From contig AODO01000010.1 of the NCBI GenBank assembly GCA_000341795.1, positions 1 through 64,000 of the forward strand: a stretch of DNA of 64,000 nucleotides, written 5' to 3'. Each line of letters starts with the position of its first letter. Positions within the stretch are counted from its first letter, which is position 1. The notes below the pieces were generated by a model. The model had not been told where the DNA came from. It saw nothing but the letters and a program-made list of their open reading frames with translations, and searched no databases. Source of the stretch: Rhodococcus triatomae BKS 15-14. Lineage in GTDB: Bacteria > Actinomycetota > Actinomycetes > Mycobacteriales > Mycobacteriaceae. Made by a program: the position numbers and the translations under genes. Below, one piece after another: positions 18,940-27,679 of this stretch.

Positions 18940-20802
18940 TCAGATGTCGGAGGCACGGAGTGCCCGGATCAGTGCTCGCGCATCGTAGGGGCCCACGTGA
19001 CGGCGTCCGTTGACGAAGAACGTCGGGACGGCGGTGACGTTCATCGCCTCCGCGTCGAGCAGGTCGGACTGCACCCTGGCCGTGATCTCCGGCGACGTCA
19101 GATCCGACTCGAAGCGCGTCGCATCGAGATTCAACTCCCGCGCGCGGCGCACGATGTCCGTGGGCCGCTGGTTCTCCTGATCCGCGAACAGACTTCTGGC
19201 GTAGGCGAAGAACGAACCCTGTGCGGCGGCGGCCTCGGCGGCTTCCGCGGCGGCCAGCGCGTTCGGGTGATAGCGGGTCAGGGGCGCGTGCCGCCAGATG
19301 TAGCGCAGTTCGTCGCCCAGCTCTCGCCGAACCTCCTCGATGGACCCGGACGCGCGAAGGCAGAATCCGCACTGGAAGTCGCCGTACTCGACGATCGTCA
19401 GCGGTGCGTCGCTCGGGCCGGAGACGTGATCCCGGGCCGGATCGACGGGACGCAGCAGGGTCTTTCCGATCTCCTCCGTCGGGCGTACGGCGTCGGAGAT
19501 GCGGAACAGGATCGTCGCCAGCACGAAGGCGATGACGGACGCGGTGAGCACGCCGACCCGTGCTTCGTTCTGCGCCGCGGGGTCATCGATCGCGAGTCCG
19601 ACGATGAACAGGGAGATCGTGAACCCGATGCCGCACAGTGCGCCGCCGCCCGCGATCCGGTCCAGTGTGAGGCCGGGACCGAAGTCGCCGATGCGCAGCA
19701 ACCGCAGGACGAACGCGGATCCGAAGACGGCGACGAACTTTCCGGCGACGAGTCCGAGGACGATGCCCCAGGTGACGGGGGAGCGAAGTGCGTCGCCGAG
19801 GATGCCGTCCGTCAGTTGGACACCCGCGTTGGCGAGCGCGAACAGCGGCAGGATCACGTAGGCGACGTACGGTGCGTACGCGGTCTGCAGGCGTTCGTTG
19901 ATCGAGATCGACTCCCGCAGACTGTTCGCCGCTGCCCGTGCGTATTCGCTGTTCGGCGACTGGCGGAACGTGTGTGCCATCTCGAGTGCCTGCTCGACCT
20001 CGCGGCGATCCGGCCGGTACACCGGCACCAGCAGCGCGATCGCGACGCCGGCCAGCGTCGGATGGACGCCGGAGGCGAGGAAGGCGAACCACACGACCAC
20101 CGCGAGCGTCACGTACACCGGTCCTCGGGTGCGCGGCAGATAGCGGGTGCACCAGATTCCGACGAGGCCGAGCGCCGCGACCCCGAGCGGCGCCGGGTCG
20201 AAGTCCTCGGTGTAGGCGAGGGCGATGATCGACAGTGCCCCGATGTCGTCGACCACCGCGAGGGCGAGGAGGAACACCCGTAGCCGTCCCACCACCCGAG
20301 GACCGATCAGAGCCAGCGCCCCGACGAGGAAAGCGGTGTCGGTGGAGATCACCACGCCCCACGCGTGTTCGTAGCCGGAGCCGGAGGCGACGAGCAGGTA
20401 GACGAGGGCCGGGACGGCGAGCCCCGCGATCGCGGCGACGACCGGTACCAGTGCTCGTGACCAACTGGTGAGCTCGCCGATCGCGAACTCGCGCCGTACC
20501 TCGAGTCCGACGGTGAAGAAGAACACCGCCATCAACGCGTCGTTGACGAGGGCGTGCAGTTCCATGTGGATTTCGTGGTCGCCGACCGAGATGCCGACGG
20601 GTGTCTCCCACAGGTCGTGGTAGCTCGTGTAGGAGATGTTCGCCCACGCGATCGCGACGACGGTGGCGAGCAGGAGGAGTGCGGCTCCGGTCCGCGCCTG
20701 ATCGGTGTTGCGGATCCGCGCCGCGACGGAGACTCGGCGTTCGCCACGGGCAGGCGGCCGTTCCGGATCGGGCGAACGCCGGATCTCGGTCAGGTCGCTC
20801 AT
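18940..20802 (-). CDS. nhaA: NhaA Na+/H+ antiporter fused to a DsbA-like thioredoxin domain
   Basis: The product is 620 residues. Residues 1-430 are an NhaA antiporter with about 11-12 membrane helices; the ion-binding Asp pair is in AVVDDIGALSIIA and the pH-sensor/entry region is FFFTVGLEVRREF. Residues 440-620 are a DsbA/thioredoxin-like domain with CxxC motif YGDFQCGFC and cis-Pro VPTFFVNG. The two parts form one uninterrupted reading frame. NhaA-thioredoxin fusions occur in Actinobacteria; coupling of antiport to redox or folding stress is inference. The ATG at 20802 follows a G-rich site (GGGGGCG). Confidence 0.9.
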   Translation of the reverse strand: MSDLTEIRRSPDPERPPARGERRVSVAARIRNTDQARTGAALLLLATVVAIAWANISYTSYHDLWETPVGISVGDHEIHMELHALVNDALMAVFFFTVGLEVRREFAIGELTSWSRALVPVVAAIAGLAVPALVYLLVASGSGYEHAWGVVISTDTAFLVGALALIGPRVVGRLRVFLLALAVVDDIGALSIIALAYTEDFDPAPLGVAALGLVGIWCTRYLPRTRGPVYVTLAVVVWFAFLASGVHPTLAGVAIALLVPVYRPDRREVEQALEMAHTFRQSPNSEYARAAANSLRESISINERLQTAYAPYVAYVILPLFALANAGVQLTDGILGDALRSPVTWGIVLGLVAGKFVAVFGSAFVLRLLRIGDFGPGLTLDRIAGGGALCGIGFTISLFIVGLAIDDPAAQNEARVGVLTASVIAFVLATILFRISDAVRPTEEIGKTLLRPVDPARDHVSGPSDAPLTIVEYGDFQCGFCLRASGSIEEVRRELGDELRYIWRHAPLTRYHPNALAAAEAAEAAAAQGSFFAYARSLFADQENQRPTDIVRRARELNLDATRFESDLTSPEITARVQSDLLDAEAMNVTAVPTFFVNGRRHVGPYDARALIRALRASDI

Positions 20803-21641
20803 GGGATCGCCCCCGGATCAGCCGAGCGGCGGGTGTCGCCGCACGAGAGTGGATGCTACGGCGACCTGTGCCCGAGCGCTCGGGGACAGGCGACGGTGCT
20901 CGACACCGAGTGTCGTCAGGAGCCGTTCCGTTGCGACCGCCGGTGATCGATACGGTAAGCGCGACAGCGGATGATGCCAGATGTCCTGTCACCCGCCGCC
21001 GCGCCCTTGTTCGGTGCGCGGAACACCAGATGCGCGGGCGATCTCCCACCATGGGTGCGGTGAGAGTTTCCCTCGTGGATCACTTTGCGGTGGAACAGCA
21101 TTCGGTTCGGTGCTCCTGTCGCGGTCGTTCTCCGGGGCGACGTGGGCGAGAGTCTGGGGGGAATCTCGCGTCGTACAGGCCCGTCTCCTGATCGATCAGG
21201 CGGGCTCGACCGGCCAGCCGGTCGACACCCCAGTCGGCCTGTTCTGCGAAGTGTCCCAAGATAATCCGGCAAATGGTGTTCTTCGGTGTGATCTCGAGGC
21301 CCTTGTTGTACGCAGGCCGTCGTCGCCCTGCTCGGTGCGGCGGACGCCGCGTCCTGACGGTCGTAGCCGAGCAAGGACACGGTCAGCGGCCCGGACCCGT
21401 ACGCCGTCCGCAATGTCGGGTGCAGCTTGATGGTGGTGGTCGACATTCTGCGCGGCGGACATCCGCGTCACCGCGCTTGCGGAGGGCGGGAAGTGGCCGA
21501 AGTGAGGGGAGCGTGCGGGGTCGGCGCCTGGCGGGGCCTCGACCGGCGCGTTCCGCCCGATCCGCCGGGGCGACTATCCTGGAGAACTGCCGTGACACGG
21601 CGGCCGACGTGACCGCCGCGGCGATCTCGAAGGAGTTCCCA
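20803..21641. other. About 840 bases without a convincing intact gene
   Basis: No open frame here has normal coding character over its whole length on either strand. The only coding-like text is a broken minus-strand frame (21079-21471, listed separately). A -10-like TATCCT (21575-21580) near the right end probably serves the kinase gene at 21642. No insertion-sequence ends, tRNA or long repeats were seen. Confidence 0.5.
21079..21471 (-). pseudogene. Possible frameshifted gene remnant
   Basis: A minus-strand frame from GTG 21471 reads coding-like text (ADGVRVRAADRVLARLRPSG). It then switches frame near 21310, after which another open frame reads NKGLEITPKNTICRIILGHF and AEQADWGVDRLAGRARLIDQ before a TGA near 21079. 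Adding one base near 21310 would join them. The product is not recognised, and the evidence is only codon character and the clean junction. It could be chance in high-GC DNA. Confidence 0.25.
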
Positions 21642-22451
21642 GTGGTCGATCTCGCCTACGTCATCGCCGGCTCGGAAGCGACCGGTGGCGCCGGCCTGCA
21701 GGTCGACCTCAAGACGTTCCAGGAACTCGGCGTCTACGGCGTCGGCACCGTCACCTGCATCGTCTCGTTCGACCCCAAGGCCGGATGGGGCCATCGCTTC
21801 GTCCCCGTCGCCCCGGAGGTCATCGCCGACCAGATCGAGGCCGCGACCGCCGCACACGACCTCGACGTCGTCAAGATCGGCATGCTCGGCACCCCCGAGA
21901 CCATCGAGGTGGTCGCCGCGGGACTGCGCCGCCAGCCGTGGCGCCACGTCGTCCTCGACCCCGTCCTCATCTGCAAGGGACAGGAGCCCGGTGCCGCGCT
22001 CGACACGGACACCGCCCTCCGTGAGCAGATCCTCCCGCTCGCGACGGTGGTGACCCCGAACCTGTTCGAGGCCCGCACGCTCGCGGGAATGGAGTCGATC
22101 GACTCCGTCGACGACCTGATCGAGGCCGCCCGCCGCATCCACGATCTCGGACCGGCCCACGTGATCGCCAAGGGCGGCGTCGAACTCCCGGGCGACGACG
22201 CCGTCGACGTCCTGTTCGACGGCACCGAGGTGACCGTCCTGCGTGCCCCGAAGGTCGGGCAGGAGCGGGTCTCCGGCGCCGGATGCACGCTCGCGGCTGC
22301 GGTCACGGCCGAGCTGGCCAAGGGCGCGCCGGTCGAGTCGGCGGTGGAGTTCGCGAAGGAGTTCGTCACCGCCGGAATCGCCGGGCGAGTCGGCGCCCAC
22401 ACCCCGTTCGACACCGTGTGGCAGGGCGCCTACGTCGACGCGCTGGGCTGA
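21642..22451 (+). CDS. pdxK: Pyridoxal kinase / hydroxymethylpyrimidine kinase (PdxK/ThiD family)
   Basis: The product is 269 residues, a ribokinase-fold B6/HMP kinase. The N-terminal AYVIAGSEATGGAGLQVDLK is the substrate loop. VLDPVLICKGQEPG and VVTPNLFEARTLAGM are family signatures, and the anion-hole/catalytic motif is SGAGCTLAAAVTAELAKG. The pattern is close to Bacillus PdxK (ThiD2-type) rather than bifunctional ThiD. AAGGAG (21630-21634 region) sits 7 bases before GTG 21642, which fixes the start; a TATCCT -10 box lies at 21575-21580. Whether it acts on pyridoxal or HMP cannot be decided from sequence. Confidence 0.85.
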   Translation: MVDLAYVIAGSEATGGAGLQVDLKTFQELGVYGVGTVTCIVSFDPKAGWGHRFVPVAPEVIADQIEAATAAHDLDVVKIGMLGTPETIEVVAAGLRRQPWRHVVLDPVLICKGQEPGAALDTDTALREQILPLATVVTPNLFEARTLAGMESIDSVDDLIEAARRIHDLGPAHVIAKGGVELPGDDAVDVLFDGTEVTVLRAPKVGQERVSGAGCTLAAAVTAELAKGAPVESAVEFAKEFVTAGIAGRVGAHTPFDTVWQGAYVDALG

Positions 22452-22456
22452 GCGGT

Positions 22457-22462
22457 TAACGT
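22457..22462 (+). promoter_or_regulatory. -10 box for a leaderless transcript (Nudix gene)
   Basis: TAACGT lies 7 bases before the ATG at 22470, followed by CGGGGGC. A start 7 bases downstream would fall on the ATG itself, and no Shine-Dalgarno sequence is present. The same arrangement recurs before the next gene (TACCGT at 23187). Confidence 0.5.
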
Positions 22463-22469
22463 CGGGGGC

Positions 22470-23165
22470 ATGGCCCACGACACACCGACCGCGCCCGACG
22501 ATCCGTCCACCAGGGACGAGGATCCGACCGAGCACGTGCCGCCCCGACCCGGTCGGCGGCTCCGGCGCGACGAGTGCGAGGCGCGAGTCACCGCCTTCGA
22601 CCGGCTCGCGGTCCCCGACACCGGCACGCGGCGCGCCGCGGTCGCGCTGGCCGTGGTCACGGACGACGACGGGTCCCGGCTGCTGCTCACTCGACGACCG
22701 CCGAAGATGCGGGCCCACGCGGGGCAGTTCGCCCTGCCCGGCGGCAGCATCGATCCCGGGGAGACGCCGGAAGACGCCGCCGTGCGGGAACTCGCGGAGG
22801 AACTCGGTGTCCAGGCAGGAGCCGACTCGGTGCTCGGGCTGCTCGACGACTACGTGACCCGGTCCGGATTCGTCATCACGCCGGTCGTGGTGTGGCTCGG
22901 TGAGCCCGACGGTCCCATCGTCCCGAACCCGGACGAGGTCGCGGTGGTCTTCGAGGTCGGGATGGAGGAGGTCGACGTAGACCCTCTGATCCAGCCCGTG
23001 CCCGGCGCCCCCGACGGGTCGGCGCCGTTCCTGCGCTGGCCGTTCCGGGGTGGGGCGATGTTCGCGCCGACCGCCGCGCTGATCCACCAGTTCCGGGAGG
23101 TGGTCCTGCACGGCCGCGGCACCCGCGTCGCGGAGTTCGCGCAACCCGATTTCGCCGCACGCTGA
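22470..23165 (+). CDS. CoA-pyrophosphatase-type Nudix hydrolase
   Basis: The product is 231 residues. A complete Nudix box (GSIDPGETPEDAAVREL continuing AEELGV) follows the CoA-diphosphatase (UPF0035/NudL) signature LLLTRRPPKMRAHAGQFALPGG. The first 40 residues are acidic and disordered. It probably cleaves CoA or related dinucleotides to 4'-phosphopantetheine and 3',5'-ADP. The leaderless promoter described above supports ATG 22470 as the start. Confidence 0.85.
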   Translation: MAHDTPTAPDDPSTRDEDPTEHVPPRPGRRLRRDECEARVTAFDRLAVPDTGTRRAAVALAVVTDDDGSRLLLTRRPPKMRAHAGQFALPGGSIDPGETPEDAAVRELAEELGVQAGADSVLGLLDDYVTRSGFVITPVVVWLGEPDGPIVPNPDEVAVVFEVGMEEVDVDPLIQPVPGAPDGSAPFLRWPFRGGAMFAPTAALIHQFREVVLHGRGTRVAEFAQPDFAAR

Positions 23166-23186
23166 CCGGATTCCCGGCGGCACGAC

Positions 23187-23192
23187 TACCGT
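23187..23192 (+). promoter_or_regulatory. -10 box for a leaderless transcript (SMP-30-like gene)
   Basis: TACCGT followed by CGGGGC is 6 bases before ATG 23199, almost the same layout as TAACGT-CGGGGGC-ATG before the neighbouring Nudix gene. No ribosome-binding site is present. Confidence 0.5.
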
Positions 23193-23198
23193 CGGGGC

Positions 23199-24260
23199 AT
23201 GGGAATCGTCCGGGGTCTGCTCGGCCGGCTCGATCGCACCGGCATCGAGCCGCTCGCGTGGAAGGCGCCGACACCGCCTCCCGAACCACCCGACCCGGCA
23301 CCGGAATTCGACGACCTCGAACGGTGGCCCGTCCCCGGAACCTCCGGTCCGGAGGATGTCGCCGTCGATCACGACGGCCGAGTCGTCACGGGAACCGTCG
23401 ACGGAGCGGTGTGGCGGTTCGACCGGCCGGGACTGGTGACGAGAATCGCGGACACCGGCGGGCGACCGCTCGGCATCGAGGTTCTCGGTGACGGCCGCTA
23501 CCTGGTGTGCGATGCGGAGCGGGGACTGCTGCGCGTCGACGACCGTGGCCGCGTGGAGACCCTCACCGACAGCGCGGCCGGTCGGCCGCTCGTGGCCTGC
23601 AACAATGCCGCCGTCACGTCGGACGGGGTCGTCTACTTCACGGATTCCTCGGCCAGGTTCACCATCCCCGAGCACCGGCTCGACCTGCTCGAGCACCGAG
23701 GCACCGGCCGGTTGATCCGATTCGATCCGATCACCGGAGACACCGACGTGCTGGCCGACGGACTCCAGTTCGCCAACGGCGTCGGACTGGCCTCCGACGA
23801 ATCGTTCGTGATCGTCGCCGAAACCGGCAACTACTCGATCCTGCGGGTCGACCTCGGCGGCCCCACCCCGGGTCGGGTGTCCGTCTGGGCCGACAACCTG
23901 CCCGGCATCCCCGACAACATCGCCTCCCAGACCGAAGGCGGGGTGTTCTGGGTCGCGCTGTACAGCCCGCGAATGAGGCTGCTCGACCTGATGGCCCCGT
24001 ACCCGTCGCTGCGCCTCCTCGCGGCGAACCTCCCCGAGCGACTCCAGCCCGATCCCGAGCAACGGGCGTGGGTCCTCGGGTTCGACGGCGACGGGACGAT
24101 CATCCGGAACGCCCGCGGACCCGCGGGCAGCTATTCGCCCGTCACGGGTGTGCGCGAGGCACACGGGCTGCTCCACCTCGGCAGTCTCTCGGCCGACGCG
24201 GTGGCCCGCATGCCCGTACCGAACGCTGCCCGCCTCCCGACACCGGGCACCCACGTGTGA
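23199..24260 (+). CDS. SMP-30/strictosidine-synthase-like six-bladed beta-propeller protein
   Basis: The product is 353 residues. Beta-propeller repeats run from about 45 to 335 (GPEDVAVDHDGRVVTGTVDG, PLGIEVLGDGRYLVCDAERGLLRV, NAAVTSDGVVYFTDSS, FANGVGLASDESFVIVAETG). The YFTDSS blade with the conserved Asn/Asp metal ligands is typical of strictosidine-synthase-like and SMP-30/gluconolactonase lactonases. No signal peptide is seen. Substrate unknown; plant alkaloid synthesis is not implied. A hairpin terminator follows at 24277. Confidence 0.8.
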   Translation: MGIVRGLLGRLDRTGIEPLAWKAPTPPPEPPDPAPEFDDLERWPVPGTSGPEDVAVDHDGRVVTGTVDGAVWRFDRPGLVTRIADTGGRPLGIEVLGDGRYLVCDAERGLLRVDDRGRVETLTDSAAGRPLVACNNAAVTSDGVVYFTDSSARFTIPEHRLDLLEHRGTGRLIRFDPITGDTDVLADGLQFANGVGLASDESFVIVAETGNYSILRVDLGGPTPGRVSVWADNLPGIPDNIASQTEGGVFWVALYSPRMRLLDLMAPYPSLRLLAANLPERLQPDPEQRAWVLGFDGDGTIIRNARGPAGSYSPVTGVREAHGLLHLGSLSADAVARMPVPNAARLPTPGTHV

Positions 24261-24276
24261 CAGGCTTTGTCCGAGA

Positions 24277-24299
24277 CCGGTCCGTGAGGCGCGGACCGG
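24277..24299 (+). terminator. Hairpin after the SMP-30-like gene
   Basis: CCGGTCCG and CGGACCGG form a perfect 8-bp stem with a 7-base loop, 17 bases after the stop at 24260. There is no T-run, as is common for actinobacterial terminators. Confidence 0.5.
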
Positions 24300-24308
24300 C
24301 CCGAGAGC

Positions 24309-24983
24309 GTGGGAGTGAGAGTGGACGGCGGTAACCGGTCACACGTGGAGCCGGCGGCGGAGCCCATGACCTCGGCCGATCCGGTGGTGACCGATCGCAT
24401 CCTGACGGTGCCCAACCTGCTCAGCCTGCTCCGGTTGATCGGCGTGCCGGTCTTCGCCTATCTCCTGCTGGGGCCGGAGGCCGACGGATGGGCGCTGGCC
24501 GTCCTCATGCTCAGTGGGTTCACCGACTGGGCCGACGGCAAGCTCGCCCGGCTCCTCAACCAGATGTCGACGCTCGGCGGGCTGCTCGACCCGCTCGTCG
24601 ATCGCCTCTACGTCGTGACCACGCTGCTGGCGTTCGCGATCCGCGGCATGATCCCGTGGTGGGTTGCGGCGGTGCTCATCGGCCGCGACGCGATCCTCGC
24701 CGCGAGCCTGTACGTGTACCGCCGCCGCGGCCTGCCCCCGCCGTCGGTCATGTACCTGGGCAAGGCGGCGACCTTCGCGTTGATGTTCGCGTTGCCCCTG
24801 GTGCTCGCGGCCCAGGGGGACTGGGCGATCGCGCCTGCGGCGCACGCCTTCGGATACGCGTTGCTCGTCTGGGGCACCGCCCTCTACGTGTGGACGGGTC
24901 TGCTGTACCTGCTCGCTGCACGCAACATCGCCCGAGCGGTCCCGGTCCTCGAGGATTCCGGCCGGCGAGCGGACTCGCCGTGA
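24309..24983 (+). CDS. pgsA2: CDP-alcohol phosphatidyltransferase (PgsA2 / cardiolipin-synthase type, Rv1822 family)
   Basis: The product is up to 224 residues, with six predicted membrane helices. The catalytic signature D-x2-DG-x2-AR-x8-G-x3-D-x3-D is complete (DWADGKLARLLNQMSTLGG then LLDPLVDR). The enzyme transfers a phosphatidyl group from CDP-diacylglycerol to glycerol phosphate or phosphatidylglycerol; the acceptor cannot be decided here. GTG codons at 24309, 24315 and 24321 are all possible starts. It opens the conserved block pgsA2-DUF881-sbp-DUF881-gcvH, and its stop overlaps the next GTG. Confidence 0.85.
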   Translation: MGVRVDGGNRSHVEPAAEPMTSADPVVTDRILTVPNLLSLLRLIGVPVFAYLLLGPEADGWALAVLMLSGFTDWADGKLARLLNQMSTLGGLLDPLVDRLYVVTTLLAFAIRGMIPWWVAAVLIGRDAILAASLYVYRRRGLPPPSVMYLGKAATFALMFALPLVLAAQGDWAIAPAAHAFGYALLVWGTALYVWTGLLYLLAARNIARAVPVLEDSGRRADSP

Positions 24984-25855
24984 CTGCCGGCGGGACCACG
25001 ACCTCGTCCGGTGTGCGGCGGAATCCGACGCCGTCACTGCTCACGGCGCTACTCGCGGAGGGGCTCGACCCCGGTTACGCCGCGGCAGCCGAGGATCGGG
25101 AGCGAAACCACTCGCTGCACCGGCCGCTGCACGCGACCGCGTGGTGCGTGACCGGTGCACTCGTCCTCGGTTTGATCTTCGGAATCGCCCACGCCGAGTC
25201 GGTGGACCGGTCCCCAGGGACGGAGCAGGTACGTCGGGACATCCTCACGCAGGTCGACGCCGCGGAGGCTCGTGGCGCCGATCTCGCGGTCACCCGCGAC
25301 GACCTGCTGGCGCGCACCGACGCCGCGCGCACCGCGGCACTCGCGGGCGACGCCGAGGGTGCGGCGGTGCTCGACCGGATCGGCGACCTGGAACAGGCGG
25401 CGGCGCTGGTGCCGGTACACGGTCCCGGCGTCAGCGTCACCCTCACCGACCCCGCCGCTCGCCCGGACCTGTCCGACCGCTCGCGTCCCGGAGCAGGCGC
25501 GAACCCGGTCGTCCTCGACCGCGACCTGCAAGCCGTCGTGAACGGACTGTGGAACTCCGGCGCCGAAGCCGTCGCCGTCGGAGACGTCCGGGTCGGACCG
25601 GGCGTGACGATCCGGCAGGCGGGCGGAGCGATGCTCGTCGACAATCAACCCGTGCCGTCGCCGTACGTCGTCTCCGCGATCGGACAGCCGTCCCGGCTGC
25701 AGACCGGGTTCGTCGTCAGCGACGCATACCTGCGAATGTCCGGCGTACAGCAGTTGTACGGCGTCGGATTCGCACTCGACGAACACGACGACATCACGCT
25801 TCCCGGTGCGACGGCACGGGAGATCAGGAGCGCACGAGAAGTGGGGGGCCAGTGA
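24980..25855 (+). CDS. DUF881 membrane-anchored protein (Rv1823 family)
   Basis: The product is 291 residues. A cytoplasmic head of ~60 residues, one membrane helix near 65-85 (WCVTGALVLGLIFGIAHA), a short coiled coil, then the extracytoplasmic DUF881 fold (VHGPGVSVTLTDP... LQAVVNGLWNSGAEAVAVGDVRV... PYVVSAIGQPSRL). The GTG start at 24980 overlaps the pgsA2 stop. Function unknown. It is always found with the small basic protein and a second DUF881 protein, probably as a membrane complex linked to cell division or the envelope (inference). Confidence 0.85.
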   Translation: MTAGGTTTSSGVRRNPTPSLLTALLAEGLDPGYAAAAEDRERNHSLHRPLHATAWCVTGALVLGLIFGIAHAESVDRSPGTEQVRRDILTQVDAAEARGADLAVTRDDLLARTDAARTAALAGDAEGAAVLDRIGDLEQAAALVPVHGPGVSVTLTDPAARPDLSDRSRPGAGANPVVLDRDLQAVVNGLWNSGAEAVAVGDVRVGPGVTIRQAGGAMLVDNQPVPSPYVVSAIGQPSRLQTGFVVSDAYLRMSGVQQLYGVGFALDEHDDITLPGATAREIRSAREVGGQ

Positions 25856-26229
25856 AACCCGTCAAACCCGTCGAGGCCGCCCGCAACGGCTACGCCATCT
25901 ACGGCGTGCTCGCGCTGGTCGCGGGCATCGCCCTGGGCATCGTGTTCCGGCCCCAGGTGCCCGACGCCGTACAGCCGTACCTGCCCATCGCTGTCGTCGC
26001 CGCCCTCGACGCCGTGTTCGGTGGCCTGCGCGCCTACCTCGACGAGATCTTCGACGCCAAGGTCTTCGTCGTCTCGTTCGTGTTCAACGTCCTGGTGGCC
26101 GCACTGATCGTCTGGCTCGGCGACCAGCTGGGCGTCGGAACGCAACTGTCGACGGCGATCATCGTGGTGCTCGGCATCCGCATCTTCGGCAACGCGGCGG
26201 CCTTGCGCCGCAGATTGTTCGGGGCGTGA
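25852..26229 (+). CDS. sbp: Small basic membrane protein, Sbp/DUF1290 (Rv1824 family)
   Basis: The product is 125 residues with three membrane helices (GYAIYGVLALVAGIALGIVF, YLPIAVVAALDAVFGGLRAY, FNVLVAALIVWLG). The signature ALDAVFGGLRAYLDEIFDAK is diagnostic of the Sbp family, found next to ftsZ-region genes in Firmicutes. GTG 25852 overlaps the preceding stop. It sits between the two DUF881 genes. Confidence 0.88.
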   Translation: MKPVKPVEAARNGYAIYGVLALVAGIALGIVFRPQVPDAVQPYLPIAVVAALDAVFGGLRAYLDEIFDAKVFVVSFVFNVLVAALIVWLGDQLGVGTQLSTAIIVVLGIRIFGNAAALRRRLFGA

Positions 26230-26271
26230 CGGTGCCCGGCGCGGAGACCCGGACCGCAGGCTCCCGGGGCG

Positions 26272-27027
26272 GTGGCTGACATGGCGCCCGAGGGCAAACA
26301 CGAGTGGCACACCGAGACGCCGGCATCGGCGCGGCGGTCGAAGGTGGTGTTCGGGATCCTCGCCGCACTCCTCATGGCGGCGCTCGGCGTCGCGATCGCG
26401 ACGCAGGTGCAGGGCACCGGTTCCGGTGACACCCTCGACTCGGCCAGGCCGGCCGATCTCCTCGTCATCCTCGACAATCTGGGGCAGCGGGAAGCGGCGC
26501 TGCGCCAGGAGACAGCGACATTGCAGGAAACGCTGGACACCTTGCAGCGCAGCGGCGGCGGGTCCGAGGCGGCGCTCGCCGAGGCGAACGCGCGTCTGTC
26601 CGCGCTCTCCATCCAGGTGGGTGCCGCCCCGGCGACCGGTCCCGGTGTCGTGCTCACCGTCACCGACCCGGCGCGCGGCGTCGGCTCCGACGTGATCTTG
26701 GACATGATCCAGGAACTGCGGGCTGCCGGCGCGGAGTCCATCGAGATCGCCGGCAACGGCGGCCGCCCGATCCGGGTGGGCGTGGACTCCTGGGTGCGCG
26801 GCACTGCCGGGAACCTGCAGTTCGACGGGGTGGAACTGCAGGCGCCGTACACCGTCACCGCGATCGGCGACCCACCCACCCTCGCTGCCGCGCTGAACAT
26901 TCCCGGCGGTGTGGTCGACACCGTCGCGCGCAGCGGCGGCACCGTGACGGTCACGCAATCGGAGCAGGTCACGACAGCCGCCTTGCGAGAGGTGAAACCA
27001 CGCCAATACGCTCAGCCCGGAAATTGA
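26272..27027 (+). CDS. DUF881 membrane-anchored protein (Rv1825 family)
   Basis: The product is 251 residues. A membrane helix near 27-48, a coiled coil (about 65-110: LGQREAALRQETATLQETLD) and an extracytoplasmic DUF881 domain (GPGVVLTVTDPARGVGSD... IQELRAAGAESIEIAGN... PYTVTAIGDPPTL). It is paralogous to the DUF881 gene at 24980. The start may be GTG 26272 or ATG 26281. The 42 bases before it hold no separate gene. Confidence 0.85.
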   Translation: MADMAPEGKHEWHTETPASARRSKVVFGILAALLMAALGVAIATQVQGTGSGDTLDSARPADLLVILDNLGQREAALRQETATLQETLDTLQRSGGGSEAALAEANARLSALSIQVGAAPATGPGVVLTVTDPARGVGSDVILDMIQELRAAGAESIEIAGNGGRPIRVGVDSWVRGTAGNLQFDGVELQAPYTVTAIGDPPTLAAALNIPGGVVDTVARSGGTVTVTQSEQVTTAALREVKPRQYAQPGN

Positions 27028-27096
27028 ACTCCTGCTGTCGGGCGGTGCGCCGACGCCGCCACAGCCAGTACGACCCCTTTTCGAAAGGACCTCACG

Positions 27097-27501
27097 GTGA
27101 GCGAGACCAACATCCCGGCCGACCTGCACTACACGGCGGAACACGAGTGGGTGCAGCGGACGGGATCGACGACGGTCCGGGTCGGCATCACCGACTTCGC
27201 GCAGTCCCAGCTCGGAGATGTCGTGTTCGTCCAGTTGCCCGCCGTCGGCGACGAGACCACCGCGGGCGAGTCCTTCGGCGAGGTGGAGTCGACCAAGAGC
27301 GTTTCCGACATCTATGCGCCGCTCGCCGCGAAAGTCGTTGCTGCGAACGAGAATCTGGACTCCGCGCCGGAGCTGGTGAACTCGGCACCGTACGGCGACG
27401 GCTGGCTCGTCGAACTCGAGGTCGTCGAGGAGTCCGCACTGGACGCCGTACTCGCCGCGATGCTCGACGCGAACGCGTACCGCGAGCTGACCGGGGAGTG
27501 A
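27097..27501 (+). CDS. gcvH: Glycine cleavage system H protein
   Basis: The product is 134 residues, the lipoyl carrier of the glycine cleavage system. The lipoylated lysine is K67 in the signature [25 protein letters not shown] (27084-27089) is 7 bases before GTG 27097. gcvP lies 3.3 kb downstream behind a glycine riboswitch; gcvT is not in the window. The 178 bases after the stop contain no recognisable gene. Confidence 0.95.
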   Translation: MSETNIPADLHYTAEHEWVQRTGSTTVRVGITDFAQSQLGDVVFVQLPAVGDETTAGESFGEVESTKSVSDIYAPLAAKVVAANENLDSAPELVNSAPYGDGWLVELEVVEESALDAVLAAMLDANAYRELTGE

Positions 27502-27679
27502 CCCCGACCCGCCCCACGCGGCGAGCGCCTACGCGGACACGTGCTCACAGGGTACGGTCGAGTACAAGGTCATTCGCCGTGTCGGGGCGCAGATCCGTAT
27601 CGGTTGTGATTGTGTCTACAGATTCGTTCGGGTCTCCGCTCGGGGCTTCCCGGACGTATCGGACTGAGGAGGAGAAACG

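Noticed and set aside
20916-21446. A 176-codon minus-strand frame starting at ATG 21446 as an intact gene
   Set aside because: Only its first third looks coding, and the remainder has no family resemblance; the frameshifted reading listed as a remnant fits the codon pattern better.
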